A stretch of 64,000 nt of DNA from Mycolicibacterium helvum (GTDB lineage: Bacteria > Actinomycetota > Actinomycetes > Mycobacteriales > Mycobacteriaceae): the NCBI RefSeq assembly GCF_010731895.1, contig NZ_AP022596.1:992001-1056000 (forward strand), read 5' to 3'. This document shows, piece by piece, positions 9,259 through 17,914 of the stretch. The notes beneath the pieces were generated by a model. The model did no database searches and had not been told where the DNA came from. It worked only from the letters and a program-made list of their open reading frames with translations. Both the position numbers and the translations under genes were made by a program. The stretch's first letter is position 1, and each line of letters starts with the position of its first letter.

Positions 9259-9864
9259 ATGCCAAATATTTCAAAGCTGTTCGCCGCCAATGTGATTGGA
9301 GCAGCCGGGCTGTGCTCGGTTGCGCTCGCACTCAGCCCGTCCGCCGCGGCTGACCCGGGCGTTTCGCCCGCCGTTCCCGGCGTGCCCGGTCTTGCCATGC
9401 TGCAGCAATTCGCCACGAATCCGGCCAGCGCCGCGGCGCTGCTGCAGACCGCCGCGACCGCCCTCGGCGGCGCGTCGGCCCTGACCGGCGCACCGTCGAC
9501 GCTGCCGGTCTCGCCGATCGGCGGAGCTCCGTCAACGCTGCCGGTCTCGCCGATCGCCGGCGCTCCGGCCACCGCGCCGGCCGCCAACGCCATTCCCGGT
9601 GGCAGCATCACCGCGCCGATCATTCCGCTGCTGAACCAGCTCGGCATGCCCGGCGACCTGGCCAGCCTGACGCCGTCGAACATGCCGTTCCCGGTCAAGA
9701 TCGGCGACAGCCTGGCCGTCGGCCAGCCAACGCCGGTAGCCCCCGTGGCCACCGGGGTTGCCGGACCGGCCGGTGTGCCGCCGGCCAGTAACCCGCCGGT
9801 GGCGCCGACCACCCCGGGTGGCGCTGGCCTCGGCCAGCTGCTGCCGCTGTCCGCTCTGCCCTGA
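9259..9864 (+). CDS. Secreted Ala/Pro-rich protein (Rv1158c-like)
   Basis: A 201-residue exported protein. The signal peptide is MPNISKLFAANVIGAAGLCS..., with cleavage expected after SAAA-D-P. The mature part is a low-complexity Ala/Pro/Gly sequence with a 12-residue unit, GAPSTLPVSPIG, repeated twice at 9487-9558 with a decayed third copy. ATG 9259 was preferred over a frame opening at 9172 because it begins the signal peptide. It forms a pair with the next secreted protein (29 bp gap) and shares its N-terminal pattern (PGVPGLAMLQQFATNPASAAALL). The family is known in M. tuberculosis next to pimE; function unknown. Confidence 0.85.
   Translation: MPNISKLFAANVIGAAGLCSVALALSPSAAADPGVSPAVPGVPGLAMLQQFATNPASAAALLQTAATALGGASALTGAPSTLPVSPIGGAPSTLPVSPIAGAPATAPAANAIPGGSITAPIIPLLNQLGMPGDLASLTPSNMPFPVKIGDSLAVGQPTPVAPVATGVAGPAGVPPASNPPVAPTTPGGAGLGQLLPLSALP
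9487..9558 (+). repeat. Two tandem 36-bp coding repeats
   Basis: Two adjacent 36-bp units encode GAPSTLPVSPIG and GAPSTLPVSPIA inside the Rv1158c-like protein, and a diverged third unit (GAPATAPAA) follows. Synonymous differences between the copies show that the duplication is not recent. Confidence 0.85.
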
Positions 9865-9893
9865 CCAACCACTACCCGATGAGGGAGTTCACC

Positions 9894-10979
9894 GTGCCGC
9901 AGATCGCCAGACTGGCAATCGGGCTGACCACCGCCGCGCTCGTGGCCGCGACCCACCTGGCGTTCAGCCCGGTCGCGGCCGCGGACCCGGCCATCCCGCT
10001 GGATCCCGGCCAGCTGCCCGGCCTCGACGCCATGCAGATGCTCGGACCGGTGGTCCAGCAGGCCGCGGGGAACCCCTCATCGGCGCAGTCGCTGCTGCTC
10101 GCGGCGGCTTCGCAGCTCGCTGGTAACGCCACCACGCCGGCCGGTTCGGCGGCGCTGGCCCAGCAGGTCACCAAATTCGTGCAGGAGGGCGGGGCCGCTG
10201 GCCCCTCCGCCGCACTGCCTTCGGCGGCTCCCCCCGCCGCCCAGGCAGTGAGTGGCATCGCGCACGGCACCACGCCGCTGCTGACGCCCGGCACCGGCAA
10301 CGGTCCTGTCCCCCTGCCTGAACATCTGCCCGCAACCGGCGCCGCACCCAGCGCGATCTTCGGCACCGAGGCGCATCTGCCCATCGGCATCGACCCGGCG
10401 CATGCCGTCGGCCCGGCGCCGGAGGCGATGCCCGAGGTGCCCACCCCGGTGACCGTCGTGAACCCGGCCGCGCCGCCGTCGCCGTCGGCCACGCCGGCCG
10501 GTAACTCGATCAACGTCGCAACGCCGAACCCCGCGCCCGCAGCGGCGGCCGCCCCGAACTACGACCCGGCAGCGCCGCCCACCCAAGACTTCATGTACCC
10601 GTCGATCAGCAACGGCTGCCTGAAGGACGGCGGCAACGTGATTGCGACCGCGATCTCGGTCGCCGGGCCGGCGAAGATCCCCACGCCAGGACCGGTCGCC
10701 GGTCAGACCGCCTACGTGTTCACCGCCGTCGGCACCCCGGCACCGGCCGCCGAGCAGAAGCTCCCGCTGAATGTCACCTGGGTCAACCTGACCACCGGCA
10801 AGTCCGGCAGCGTCACGCTGAAACCCAATCCCGACATCAACTCCGCGGGACCGACCACGCTGACCGCCATCGCCGACACCGGCTCGGGCAGCATCATGTC
10901 GACGATCTTCGGCCAGGTGACCACTGTGGACAAGCAGTGCACCTTCATGCCGACGATCGGTTCGACCGTCGTCCCCTGA
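9894..10979 (+). CDS. Secreted Ala/Pro-rich protein (Rv1157c-like)
   Basis: A 361-residue exported protein. Its signal peptide (VPQIARLAIGLTTAALVAA..., cleavage after AAA-DP) is followed by an Ala-rich segment resembling the preceding gene (PGLDAMQMLGPVVQQAAGNPSSAQSLL), a Pro/Ala linker, and a folded C-terminal domain of ~130 residues with two cysteines (NGCLKDGG and DKQCTFMP), probably a beta sandwich. GTG 9894 has an AGGGAG site six bases upstream, while the ATG at 9879 lies before that site, so GTG is favoured. It is cotranscribed with the Rv1158c-like gene. Function unknown; cell-envelope role inferred from export. Confidence 0.85.
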   Translation: MPQIARLAIGLTTAALVAATHLAFSPVAAADPAIPLDPGQLPGLDAMQMLGPVVQQAAGNPSSAQSLLLAAASQLAGNATTPAGSAALAQQVTKFVQEGGAAGPSAALPSAAPPAAQAVSGIAHGTTPLLTPGTGNGPVPLPEHLPATGAAPSAIFGTEAHLPIGIDPAHAVGPAPEAMPEVPTPVTVVNPAAPPSPSATPAGNSINVATPNPAPAAAAAPNYDPAAPPTQDFMYPSISNGCLKDGGNVIATAISVAGPAKIPTPGPVAGQTAYVFTAVGTPAPAAEQKLPLNVTWVNLTTGKSGSVTLKPNPDINSAGPTTLTAIADTGSGSIMSTIFGQVTTVDKQCTFMPTIGSTVVP

Positions 10980-10995
10980 GGCCCGAAAAGCCGCG

Positions 10996-11027
10996 CTAGG
11001 GTTGGGAAATCGCAATCCCAACCCTAG
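10996..11027. terminator. Hairpin between the secreted-protein gene and the WS/DGAT gene
   Basis: CTAGGGTTGGGA at 10996-11007 pairs perfectly with TCCCAACCCTAG at 11016-11027 around an eight-base loop. No T-run follows. The right arm abuts the AGGTGGG ribosome site of the acyltransferase gene that starts at 11036, so the structure could terminate the upstream operon or mask that ribosome site. Confidence 0.65.
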
Positions 11028-11035
11028 GTGGGTTC

Positions 11036-12436
11036 ATGGAGACGCTCGACCCCATCGACGCGATGATGCTGACGGCCGAGCTGATCTCGAGCCCCATGCA
11101 TGTCGCGATCGCGCTGATCATGAGCCCGCCCGAGGGCATGACGGGTACCACGTTCATCGACGACATGTACGAGCAGGCACTGACCGCGCCCGATCCCGTC
11201 GACCCCCGGCTGCGCCGCTGCCCGCACCGCGGCGTGGATACCGGCGGCCTGTGGGTGTGGCGCGAGGTGGCCAATCTCGACCTGAGCCGCCACCTGCAGC
11301 GGCTGACGCTGCCGCACGATTCGACCACCTCGGCACTGTGGGAGCTGGTGTCCGAGTTGCACGCCGAGCCGCTCGACCGGTCGGCACCGCTATGGATGGC
11401 GTATCTGATCGACGGGCTCGCCGACGGCCGATGTGCCCTGTACATCAAGATCCATCACATCGTCGTCGATGGCGTCGCGGGGCTGCAGAAGATCGCCGAC
11501 TCGCTGACCACCGATCCCGATCGGCGCGCGATGCCACCCTTCTACGCCAGCACCACGCCCGACGAGCTCACCCCGAAACAGCGCGGCTTCAATCCGCTGT
11601 CGGTGGTACGTGACGTCGCGGGCGCCGCGGCGTCCGGGCTGAGCCTGGCCCGCAACGTCGCGTCCGCAGAAGTGGCGAACATCGTGCGCGGCCTGACCAC
11701 GCGCACAGTCGCGGCGCCATTCGGCGCCCCGCACACCCGGTTCAACACCAAGCTGGGCCCCGACCGGGTTTTCGCGGCAACCAGCCTGGACCGTAACCGA
11801 ATTCGGGCTATTCAGCAGGCTGCCGACGTCACCGGCAATGACGTTGCGACGGCGTTGATCGCCGGTGTGCTGCGGGATTGGCTGGCCGAGCAGGACGAGC
11901 TGCCCAGCCAGTCCCTGGTGGCGCTGTGCCCGGTGACGGTGCGCGAGCGCGACGCGGCCACGCCCGACGGGCACGGCAACCAGTTCGGCCTCGGGCTGTG
12001 TCCGCTGGCCACCGAGATCGACGACCCAGCCGAGCGGCTGAACCTGATCCACGACGCGATGGCAGGCGTCAAACATCAGGTCACCACTCGCGGCCCTGGC
12101 GCAATGCTGCTGGTGCTGATGCCGGCCGTGGTGCCGACGGCGCTCTCCCCGCTACTGCCGTTCGGCTCGTGGGTGCGGCCCAGTTACAACCTGCCGATCT
12201 CCAACGTGCCGGGCCCCCGCGAGCGGAGTTACTTCAACGGCGCCAGCGTCGACGAGATCTACCCCGTGTCGGTGGTCTACGACGGGATGGCGCTCAACGT
12301 GACACTGTGCTCCTACGCCGACCGGATCGGCATCGGTTATGTCGCCGACCGCGACGTGCTTCCCGACGTCGACGGCCTCATTCCGCTGACCGAGGTCGCG
12401 CTCGCGGAACTGGAGGCCGCCGTCGGGGTGGCCTAG
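11036..12436 (+). CDS. Wax ester synthase/diacylglycerol acyltransferase (WS/DGAT, Tgs family)
   Basis: A 466-residue member of the mycobacterial WS/DGAT family, which uses acyl-CoA to esterify diacylglycerol or long-chain alcohols and builds storage lipid. The N-terminal opening METLDPIDAMMLTAE and the catalytic HHxxxDG motif, IHHIVVDGVAG (residues ~139-148), are both canonical. Downstream blocks NVPGPRERSYFNGA and the C-terminal segment with YADRIGIGYVADRD are also typical. The ribosome site AGGTGGG is well placed before ATG 11036. M. tuberculosis has many paralogues, so I give no number. Confidence 0.93.
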   Translation: METLDPIDAMMLTAELISSPMHVAIALIMSPPEGMTGTTFIDDMYEQALTAPDPVDPRLRRCPHRGVDTGGLWVWREVANLDLSRHLQRLTLPHDSTTSALWELVSELHAEPLDRSAPLWMAYLIDGLADGRCALYIKIHHIVVDGVAGLQKIADSLTTDPDRRAMPPFYASTTPDELTPKQRGFNPLSVVRDVAGAAASGLSLARNVASAEVANIVRGLTTRTVAAPFGAPHTRFNTKLGPDRVFAATSLDRNRIRAIQQAADVTGNDVATALIAGVLRDWLAEQDELPSQSLVALCPVTVRERDAATPDGHGNQFGLGLCPLATEIDDPAERLNLIHDAMAGVKHQVTTRGPGAMLLVLMPAVVPTALSPLLPFGSWVRPSYNLPISNVPGPRERSYFNGASVDEIYPVSVVYDGMALNVTLCSYADRIGIGYVADRDVLPDVDGLIPLTEVALAELEAAVGVA

Positions 12437-12529
12437 CCGGCCGGCTCAACCTTGCCGCCGAGATTGACGCCACGTAGAAGAAGTTCGAGTAGACCTCTGC
12501 GTGGTGCCAATTTCGCGGGCGATACCGGC

Positions 12530-12676
12530 TCAGTAGGCCATGAACAAGATTTCGTCCCGGCCGTAGTCCATGCCGGGGTGTGCGGCCGCCAGGTGGGCCT
12601 TGGTGAGGTCGACGAGCTCGTCCTCATCCTTGGCGCTGATCGCCTCGCCACAGGGACAGTTGATGTGGGTCTTCAT
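12530..12676 (-). CDS. DUF1059 small protein
   Basis: A 48-residue protein starting MKTHINCPCGEAISAKDEDE and ending GRDEILFMAY. The Cys-Pro-Cys-Gly start, the DEDELVDLTKAHLAAAHPG block and the C-terminal aspartate/glutamate match the DUF1059 family of small predicted metal-binding proteins. GGAGG lies four bases before the ATG at 12676. It sits 43 bp upstream of the end of the HhH-GPD gene region and is transcribed toward the WS/DGAT gene. Function unknown. Confidence 0.85.
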   Translation of the reverse strand: MKTHINCPCGEAISAKDEDELVDLTKAHLAAAHPGMDYGRDEILFMAY

Positions 12677-12719
12677 GGTTCCTCCGTTATCCGGCCTTCG
12701 CCTTCGGCAACCCTATGGC

Positions 12720-13295
12720 TCAGGCCTTCGCCTTCGCTGCGGCTTTCATCTTCTTCTTGTATGCCCTGACCTCGTCCAGCGACCCCTTGTCGACCACATC
12801 AGCGATCGACATGTGGGTGCCGGGCCTGCCGTAATCGCCGGCCGCCTCACGCCAGCCCTTCGGCGTGACGCCATACTGCTTGCCCAGCAGGGCCAGGAAG
12901 ATCTTGGCCTTCTGCTCACCGAAACCGGGTAGTGCCTTCAGCCGGCGCAGCACCTCGGCGCCGTCGGGGTTGCCGTCGAGCCACAGCTGCGCGGCGTCAC
13001 CGTCGTAGCGGTCGACGATCTCGCGCGCCAGATCCTGCACCCGTTTGGCCATCGAGCCCGGAAAGCGGTGAACAGCAGGCGTTTCCGAGAACTTCTCGGT
13101 GAACTGCTCCGGGTCGTAGTCGGCTACCAGCCGGGGGTCGATACCGCCGATGCGCTCGACGATCTTGCGCGGCCCCGCGAAGGCCGTCTCCATCGGAATC
13201 TGCTGATCCAGCAGCATGCCGGTCAGCAGGGCGAACGGAGCCTCACTCAACAGGTCGTCGGACGCGGGATCCTGGGTGAGCTGCAGTCTCGCCAT
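12720..13295 (-). CDS. HhH-GPD-type base-excision protein (Rv1156-like)
   Basis: A 191-residue protein of the HhH-GPD glycosylase superfamily. It has the N-terminal helical block with LLTGMLLDQQIPMETAFAGP, and the helix-hairpin-helix LKALPGFGEQKAKIFLALLG. The usual catalytic Asp after the hairpin is not obvious, since the following segment is KQYGVTPKGWREAAGDYG, so activity as a glycosylase is uncertain. ATG 13295 was chosen: TAGACT sits seven bases upstream, a leaderless arrangement, and the longer frame to 13418 has no similarity. It matches the conserved Rv1156 position near phhB and pimE. Confidence 0.85.
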   Translation of the reverse strand: MARLQLTQDPASDDLLSEAPFALLTGMLLDQQIPMETAFAGPRKIVERIGGIDPRLVADYDPEQFTEKFSETPAVHRFPGSMAKRVQDLAREIVDRYDGDAAQLWLDGNPDGAEVLRRLKALPGFGEQKAKIFLALLGKQYGVTPKGWREAAGDYGRPGTHMSIADVVDKGSLDEVRAYKKKMKAAAKAKA

Positions 13296-13302
13296 GGCCG
13301 AC

Positions 13303-13308
13303 AGTCTA
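13303..13308 (-). promoter_or_regulatory. Candidate leaderless -10 element for the HhH-GPD gene
   Basis: TAGACT on the minus strand, then seven bases, then the ATG at 13295. No ribosome site intervenes. Confidence 0.5.
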
Positions 13309-13399
13309 GGACGACGATCGGGACGGTTCGGGCATCTGTGCCGCTCAGGTGTGCGATCGTGTAGCGATTCCTGCGTGGATACACCCCTAGGAGATGGAC

Positions 13400-13696
13400 A
13401 TGAGACGGGCGATTGCACCTGTTGTCGGGGCGGTCGTTACCGCGATTGCTTTGGCCGGCACCGCGCACGCGATACCGGACCAGGGCTCGCCGGAATTCGA
13501 CGTATACATGCAGGGCCTGGCCCGCAATGGCTACAACCTGAATCCCGACACTGCGTGGCGCGTTGCTCATCAGGCGTGCATCGGCGGCATACCGGGCTAC
13601 ATCGGGTTGGAACTGGCCGCCCAAGGGGTCATCGGCCCCGGTGCACAGGAGCGGGTATTCGACGTGGCCCGAAAGTACGCCTGCCCAGTTCAGTAA
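13400..13696 (+). CDS. DUF732 secreted protein
   Basis: A 98-residue exported protein: signal peptide MRRAIAPVVGAVVTAIALAG (cleavage near AHA-IP), then the DUF732 domain with two cysteines (HQACIGGIPGYIG and ARKYACPVQ) likely to form a disulfide. ATG 13400 is favoured over ATG 13394 because the AGGAG at 13389-13393 is then at proper distance. It lies 13 bp upstream of the histidine kinase gene and may be cotranscribed. DUF732 proteins are common in mycobacteria and have no firm function. Confidence 0.9.
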   Translation: MRRAIAPVVGAVVTAIALAGTAHAIPDQGSPEFDVYMQGLARNGYNLNPDTAWRVAHQACIGGIPGYIGLELAAQGVIGPGAQERVFDVARKYACPVQ

Positions 13697-13709
13697 GCGA
13701 GAAGACGAC

Positions 13710-14891
13710 ATGTCGGGTGCGGTAGCGCTCGCACTGGCGGTCGCACTCGCCGCAGTCGCACTGATCGTCGGCGCCATCGCCGTCCTGACCCGCAGCGTGG
13801 TCAGCACCCCGACCGAGCGCACGGTGCACGCCGCGCTGCACACGGCCTCGCTGGCGGCGCGCTCGCTGCGCAAGGGTCTGGACGCCGACTCCGCGGCCGC
13901 CGCCGCCCCGCACCTGCGCGGCCTGACCGGCTCCGACGGCGTCGCGATCTACGACGGCGGCACGGCACTGCTGGCGTTCGACCCGCCCGGCGATTCACTG
14001 TGGACACCGGCCACCCTGGAGACCTGCCACCGCACCGCGCGGGACGCGATCGCCGGCCAGCGCCGGGTGCTGGCGCGCGACCAGTCCCCCGCCGTGGTGG
14101 CCCAACCCATCCCCCACGACGACGGCATCGTGATCGGCGTGCTCGTCGTGGTCAACACCGATGAACCGTCGCCGGGCATGCTCGGTGCCATCGCCGAGGT
14201 CGCGCGCTACGCCGCCAGCCAGCTCGAGCTGGCCGAACTGGACGCGTCGCGGGCCCGCCTCGATCGCGCCGAGGTGCTCGCGCTGCGCGCGCAGATCAGC
14301 CCGCACTTCATCTACAACGCGCTCAACACAATCGCGTCGTTCGTCCGCACCGACCCCGACCGGGCGCGCGATCTCATTCTGGAGTTCGCCGACTTCACCC
14401 GGTACTCGTTTCGCTCCGCGGGCCCCTACACCGTGCTCGCCGACGAACTGCGCAACATCGACCGCTACCTGACCCTGGAACGCGCCCGCTTCGGCCCGAA
14501 TCTGTCGGTGACACTGCAGATCGCGCCCGAGGTGCTGACCGTCGTGGTGCCGTTCCTGGCGTTGCAGCCGCTGGTGGAAAACGCGGTGCGGCACGGCCTG
14601 GCCGGCCGGCAAGCCGGTTCGATCGAAATCGTCGCCCGCAACGAGGGTTCCGACTGTGTCATCAGCGTGGAGGACGACGGTATCGGCATGGACCCCGAGA
14701 TCCTTCGGTCCGGGCACGGCGACGTGCTGGGTGAGGGTGAGCAGACCGCCCACGTCGGGCTGAGCAATGTCGACCATCGACTGCGCGCGGCGTTCGGCAA
14801 CGACTACGGTCTGGTGGTCGAGACCGCCCCGGATGCGGGTACGAAGGTGATCATGCGGGTGCCGAAGTTCCGCACGGGCGTGCGGGTTTGA
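13710..14891 (+). CDS. LytS-type sensor histidine kinase
   Basis: A 393-residue kinase of the HPK8 class. Its N-terminus has one hydrophobic helix (residues ~4-26), then a GAF-like sensor segment. The His-kinase box is ALRAQISPHFIYNALNTIAS, with the phospho-acceptor histidine in SPHF. The ATPase part carries LQPLVENAVRHG (N box) and VEDDGIGMD (G1). ATG 13710 was chosen just after the DUF732 stop and gives the membrane helix directly. The response regulator follows 16 bp downstream. With two symporter pairs next in line, it probably senses a small carboxylate, as in BtsSR/YpdAB systems; this is inference from context. Confidence 0.92.
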   Translation: MSGAVALALAVALAAVALIVGAIAVLTRSVVSTPTERTVHAALHTASLAARSLRKGLDADSAAAAAPHLRGLTGSDGVAIYDGGTALLAFDPPGDSLWTPATLETCHRTARDAIAGQRRVLARDQSPAVVAQPIPHDDGIVIGVLVVVNTDEPSPGMLGAIAEVARYAASQLELAELDASRARLDRAEVLALRAQISPHFIYNALNTIASFVRTDPDRARDLILEFADFTRYSFRSAGPYTVLADELRNIDRYLTLERARFGPNLSVTLQIAPEVLTVVVPFLALQPLVENAVRHGLAGRQAGSIEIVARNEGSDCVISVEDDGIGMDPEILRSGHGDVLGEGEQTAHVGLSNVDHRLRAAFGNDYGLVVETAPDAGTKVIMRVPKFRTGVRV

Positions 14892-14907
14892 ACCAGAGAG
14901 GACGGGC

Positions 14908-15690
14908 ATGACGGCTCAGCTGTGGGTGCTCGCGGTCGACGACGAAGCCCCCGCGCTCGACGAGCTCACCTATCTGCTCGGTGAGCACCCCGACGTCGCC
15001 GAGGTGACCGGCGCCGGCGACGCCACCTCCGCGCTGCGGATCATCAACGAACGCACGGTCGACGCGATCTTCCTCGACATCAACATGCCAGGGCTGTCCG
15101 GCCTCGAACTAGCCGGTGTGCTGGGCAATTTCGCGCACCCGCCCGCCGTCGTCTTCGTCACCGCGCACGACGACAAGGCGCTGGCCGCCTTCGAGGTCGG
15201 CGCGCTGGACTACCTGCTCAAGCCGATCCGCAAGGAGCGCCTCGACGAGGCCATCCGGCGGGTCGTCACCACGCGCACCACCGAGCCGGCCCCGCCGGTC
15301 GACGAGGCGGCCGCCGACACCATTCCCGTCGAGCTCGGCGGAGTCACCCAGCTGGTGCGCTGCGATACCATCGGCTGGGTCGAGGCCGAAGGTGACTACG
15401 CCCGGCTGCACGCCGCATCCGGCTCGCATCTGGTGCGAATTCCGTTGAGCACCTTGGAAGATCGCTGGCGCAACCGTGGCTTCCAGCGGGTGCACCGCTC
15501 CTACCTGGTCGCACTGAACATGGTGACCGGCCTGCGCACATCGGGGGCGTCGACGATGGTGCGGATGCGGGCCAACGGCGCGTCGGCGGCCGTCGAGCTG
15601 CCGGTGAGTCGCCGTCAGGCCCGCGAGCTGCGCGACCGCCTGATCCGCGACCCGATGCGAACCTTCCGGCCCGGGACGACCGATGACTAA
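14908..15690 (+). CDS. LytTR-family response regulator
   Basis: A 260-residue regulator with an N-terminal receiver domain (acidic pocket AVDDE, phospho-acceptor Asp57 in IFLDINMPG, conserved Lys in DYLLKPI) and a C-terminal LytTR DNA-binding domain (residues ~140-245) containing VEAEGDYARLH, FQRVHRSYLVALN and VSRRQARELRDRL. It is partner of the kinase upstream. Its last eight bases overlap the next membrane-protein gene, so kinase, regulator and transporter form one transcription unit. Likely targets are the adjacent symporter genes. Confidence 0.94.
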   Translation: MTAQLWVLAVDDEAPALDELTYLLGEHPDVAEVTGAGDATSALRIINERTVDAIFLDINMPGLSGLELAGVLGNFAHPPAVVFVTAHDDKALAAFEVGALDYLLKPIRKERLDEAIRRVVTTRTTEPAPPVDEAAADTIPVELGGVTQLVRCDTIGWVEAEGDYARLHAASGSHLVRIPLSTLEDRWRNRGFQRVHRSYLVALNMVTGLRTSGASTMVRMRANGASAAVELPVSRRQARELRDRLIRDPMRTFRPGTTDD

Positions 15691-16063
15691 GCCGGGCCGC
15701 CCGCAACGTGAACGCGTCGTGCTGGCCCACCGGCGCGGCACCCGCGTGGTGCACACCCGCGTCGAGGTCCAGGAGCAGACCGAGATCGGCGACGCACTGG
15801 TGCGCGGTCTGGTGCGAGCCCAGCTCGGCCTGGCACTGCGGCTGGCTGCGGTGGTCGCGGGCGGAATGGCCGCACTGCCGTTGCTCAATGCGGTGTTCCC
15901 AGAATTGTCCGCCGCCACCGTATTCGGGATGCGACTGAACTGGCTGACCCTGGCGGTGTTGGTCTATCCAGCTCTGTACGGCGTCGGCCGGCTGTTCATC
16001 CGGCTGGCCGAACAGGGTGAACGCGACTTCATCGGCGTGGTCGACGATGAGAGCCCGCTATGA
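15683..16063 (+). CDS. Small two-helix membrane protein, partner of symporter
   Basis: A 126-residue protein with a charged cytoplasmic N-terminus and two transmembrane helices (residues ~50-68 and ~85-105). It resembles in size and place the DUF485 partners of acetate-type symporters, though it is more basic at its N-terminus than the second copy at 17915. It overlaps the response regulator by 8 bp and the symporter by 4 bp (ATGA), so it is translated with both. Confidence 0.75.
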   Translation: MTKPGRPQRERVVLAHRRGTRVVHTRVEVQEQTEIGDALVRGLVRAQLGLALRLAAVVAGGMAALPLLNAVFPELSAATVFGMRLNWLTLAVLVYPALYGVGRLFIRLAEQGERDFIGVVDDESPL

Positions 16064-17787
16064 CCTCGACAGCGACGGCGCTGACCGCCGGCGGCCTACT
16101 GGCTTCCGCCGTCGCGACGGTGGCCGTCGGCGCCTACGGGATTCGGCTGTCGCGCACCACATCCGATTTCCTGGTGGCCTCCCGCACCGTCGGCCCCCGC
16201 TGGAACGCCGCCGCGATCTCCGGTGAATACCTCTCGGCGGCTTCATTTCTCGGTGTGGCCGGGCTGATCGCCAAGTATGGAGCCGACGCGCTGTGGTACC
16301 CGGTCGGATTCACCGCCGGCTATCTGGGTCTGCTGCTGTTCGTCTCCGCGCCACTGCGCCGCTCCGGCGCCTACACCGTGCCCGATTTCGCCGAGTTCCG
16401 GCTGGGCTCGTCGCGCGTGCGCCGGGTCGCGATGGTGGTGGTCGTCACGGTGTGCATCCTCTACCTGATCCCCCAATACCAAGGCGCCGGCATAGCCCTG
16501 AAAGCCCTTCTCGGCGTGCCGGTGTGGCTCGGTCCGCTGGCGGTTGGCGGGATCGTCATCGCCAATGTCGTCGGCGGCGGCATGCGGTCCATCACCTTCG
16601 TGCAGGCGTTCCAGTACTGGCTGAAACTGACGGCCGTCGCCGCCCCCGCGCTGGTGCTGCTCGTGCACTTCGGCCACGAGCACCCCCAGCTCGGCGGCCC
16701 GCTTGCGCCCACGGTGGATCAACAGACCGTCGTCACGATAGACACCGACGTTGTCGTCACCGTCGCTGACCCGACCGGCCTGACGGTGAGCGGTCCGGCC
16801 CATAACGGCACGCTGGGGTCCCCTGGCGAGTACTCCCTGCCGACGGGAACCACCCTGACATTGGCCGCTGGCGCGCACACCCCGGTCGTCAGCGGCGCAC
16901 CGGCCAACGGCGCGGCGTGGATCCAGAGTGGCGGCGGACTGGGCGGCAAACACCCGCTCTATCAGGTGTTTTCGATCATGGTGGCCACATTCCTTGGCGC
17001 CATGGGGCTGCCGCACGTGCTGGTTCGCTTCTACACCAACCCCGATGGGCGCGCAGCGCGGCGGACCGCGCTGTCCGTGATCGTCCTGCTGTCCCTGTTC
17101 TATCTGTTCCCCGTCCTGCTCGGGGTGTTCGCCCGGCTCTACGTGCCACAGTTGCTCATCACCGGCAAGGCGGACGCCGCGGTGCTGCTGCTGCCGTCGG
17201 CCGCTATCGCGGGCCTGCCCGGTGAACTGATCGCTGCCCTGGTCGCGGCAGGCGCCATCGCGGCATTCCTGGCGACTTCGTCGGGCTTGCTGGTCAGCAT
17301 CGCTGGTTCGCTGTCCACCGACGTGCTGCGCGGCCGGGTCAGCGACTTTCGGGCCGCGGCGCTGGTCGCCGGGCTCATCCCGATTCCGCTCTCCCTGGTC
17401 GCGCCCACCCTGGAACTGTCCCGCGGGGTCGGCCTGGCGTTCGCTGTCGCCGCGTCCACGCTGTGCCCGCTGCTGGTGCTCGGGATCTGGTGGCGCGGGC
17501 TGACCGCAGCCGGCGCCATCGCGGGGTTGGTGGTCGGTGCTCTGGCCTCGGGGGCAGCCATCCTGGTCGCGGTCACCGGCTGGGTCGACGACGAGGTGCT
17601 CGGCGGCTGGCTGACGGCGCTGATCGGCTACCCCGCCGCCGTCACGGTGCCGCTGGCGTTCGCGACGATGGCGCTCGTCAGCCGGCTTACCCGCGGCGAC
17701 GCGCCCGCCGACGTGGCGCGGATCTTCGCCCGCATGCACGTGCCGGAACGCCTGGGCATGGGTGTGGAGCGGGTCCCCCGCGGCTGA
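16060..17787 (+). CDS. Sodium:solute symporter, acetate/monocarboxylate type, with extra loop
   Basis: A 575-residue SSS-family (LeuT-fold) transporter with about 13 transmembrane helices. The segments TSDFLVASRTVGPRWNAAA, GEYLSAASFLGVAGLIAKYG and FLGAMGLPHVLVRFYTNPDG match the ActP/MctC group that carries acetate, pyruvate or propionate with sodium or protons. Between two helices lies an unusual insert of ~70 residues (about 222-290) rich in Thr, Val and Gly, with a beta-strand pattern (VVTIDTDVVVTVADPTGLTV), predicted outside the membrane. It overlaps its small partner by 4 bp. Control by the adjacent LytTR pair is inferred. Confidence 0.9.
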   Translation: MTSTATALTAGGLLASAVATVAVGAYGIRLSRTTSDFLVASRTVGPRWNAAAISGEYLSAASFLGVAGLIAKYGADALWYPVGFTAGYLGLLLFVSAPLRRSGAYTVPDFAEFRLGSSRVRRVAMVVVVTVCILYLIPQYQGAGIALKALLGVPVWLGPLAVGGIVIANVVGGGMRSITFVQAFQYWLKLTAVAAPALVLLVHFGHEHPQLGGPLAPTVDQQTVVTIDTDVVVTVADPTGLTVSGPAHNGTLGSPGEYSLPTGTTLTLAAGAHTPVVSGAPANGAAWIQSGGGLGGKHPLYQVFSIMVATFLGAMGLPHVLVRFYTNPDGRAARRTALSVIVLLSLFYLFPVLLGVFARLYVPQLLITGKADAAVLLLPSAAIAGLPGELIAALVAAGAIAAFLATSSGLLVSIAGSLSTDVLRGRVSDFRAAALVAGLIPIPLSLVAPTLELSRGVGLAFAVAASTLCPLLVLGIWWRGLTAAGAIAGLVVGALASGAAILVAVTGWVDDEVLGGWLTALIGYPAAVTVPLAFATMALVSRLTRGDAPADVARIFARMHVPERLGMGVERVPRG

Positions 17788-17914
17788 CCCCTACCGTTCA
17801 GCGCCGCCGGGCAACCGTTTACCGCAGGGTGCGCGCGACCCCTAGGGCTGTGACCCACCTCTCAATACCCTGTGGGCACGATCGGAGTCACAACACTGAG
17901 CTGAGGAGCATGCG

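Noticed and set aside
16243..17739. A 498-codon minus-strand frame
   Set aside because: It is antisense to the first symporter; the Gln/Arg/Asp-rich composition is typical of antisense frames in high-GC DNA.
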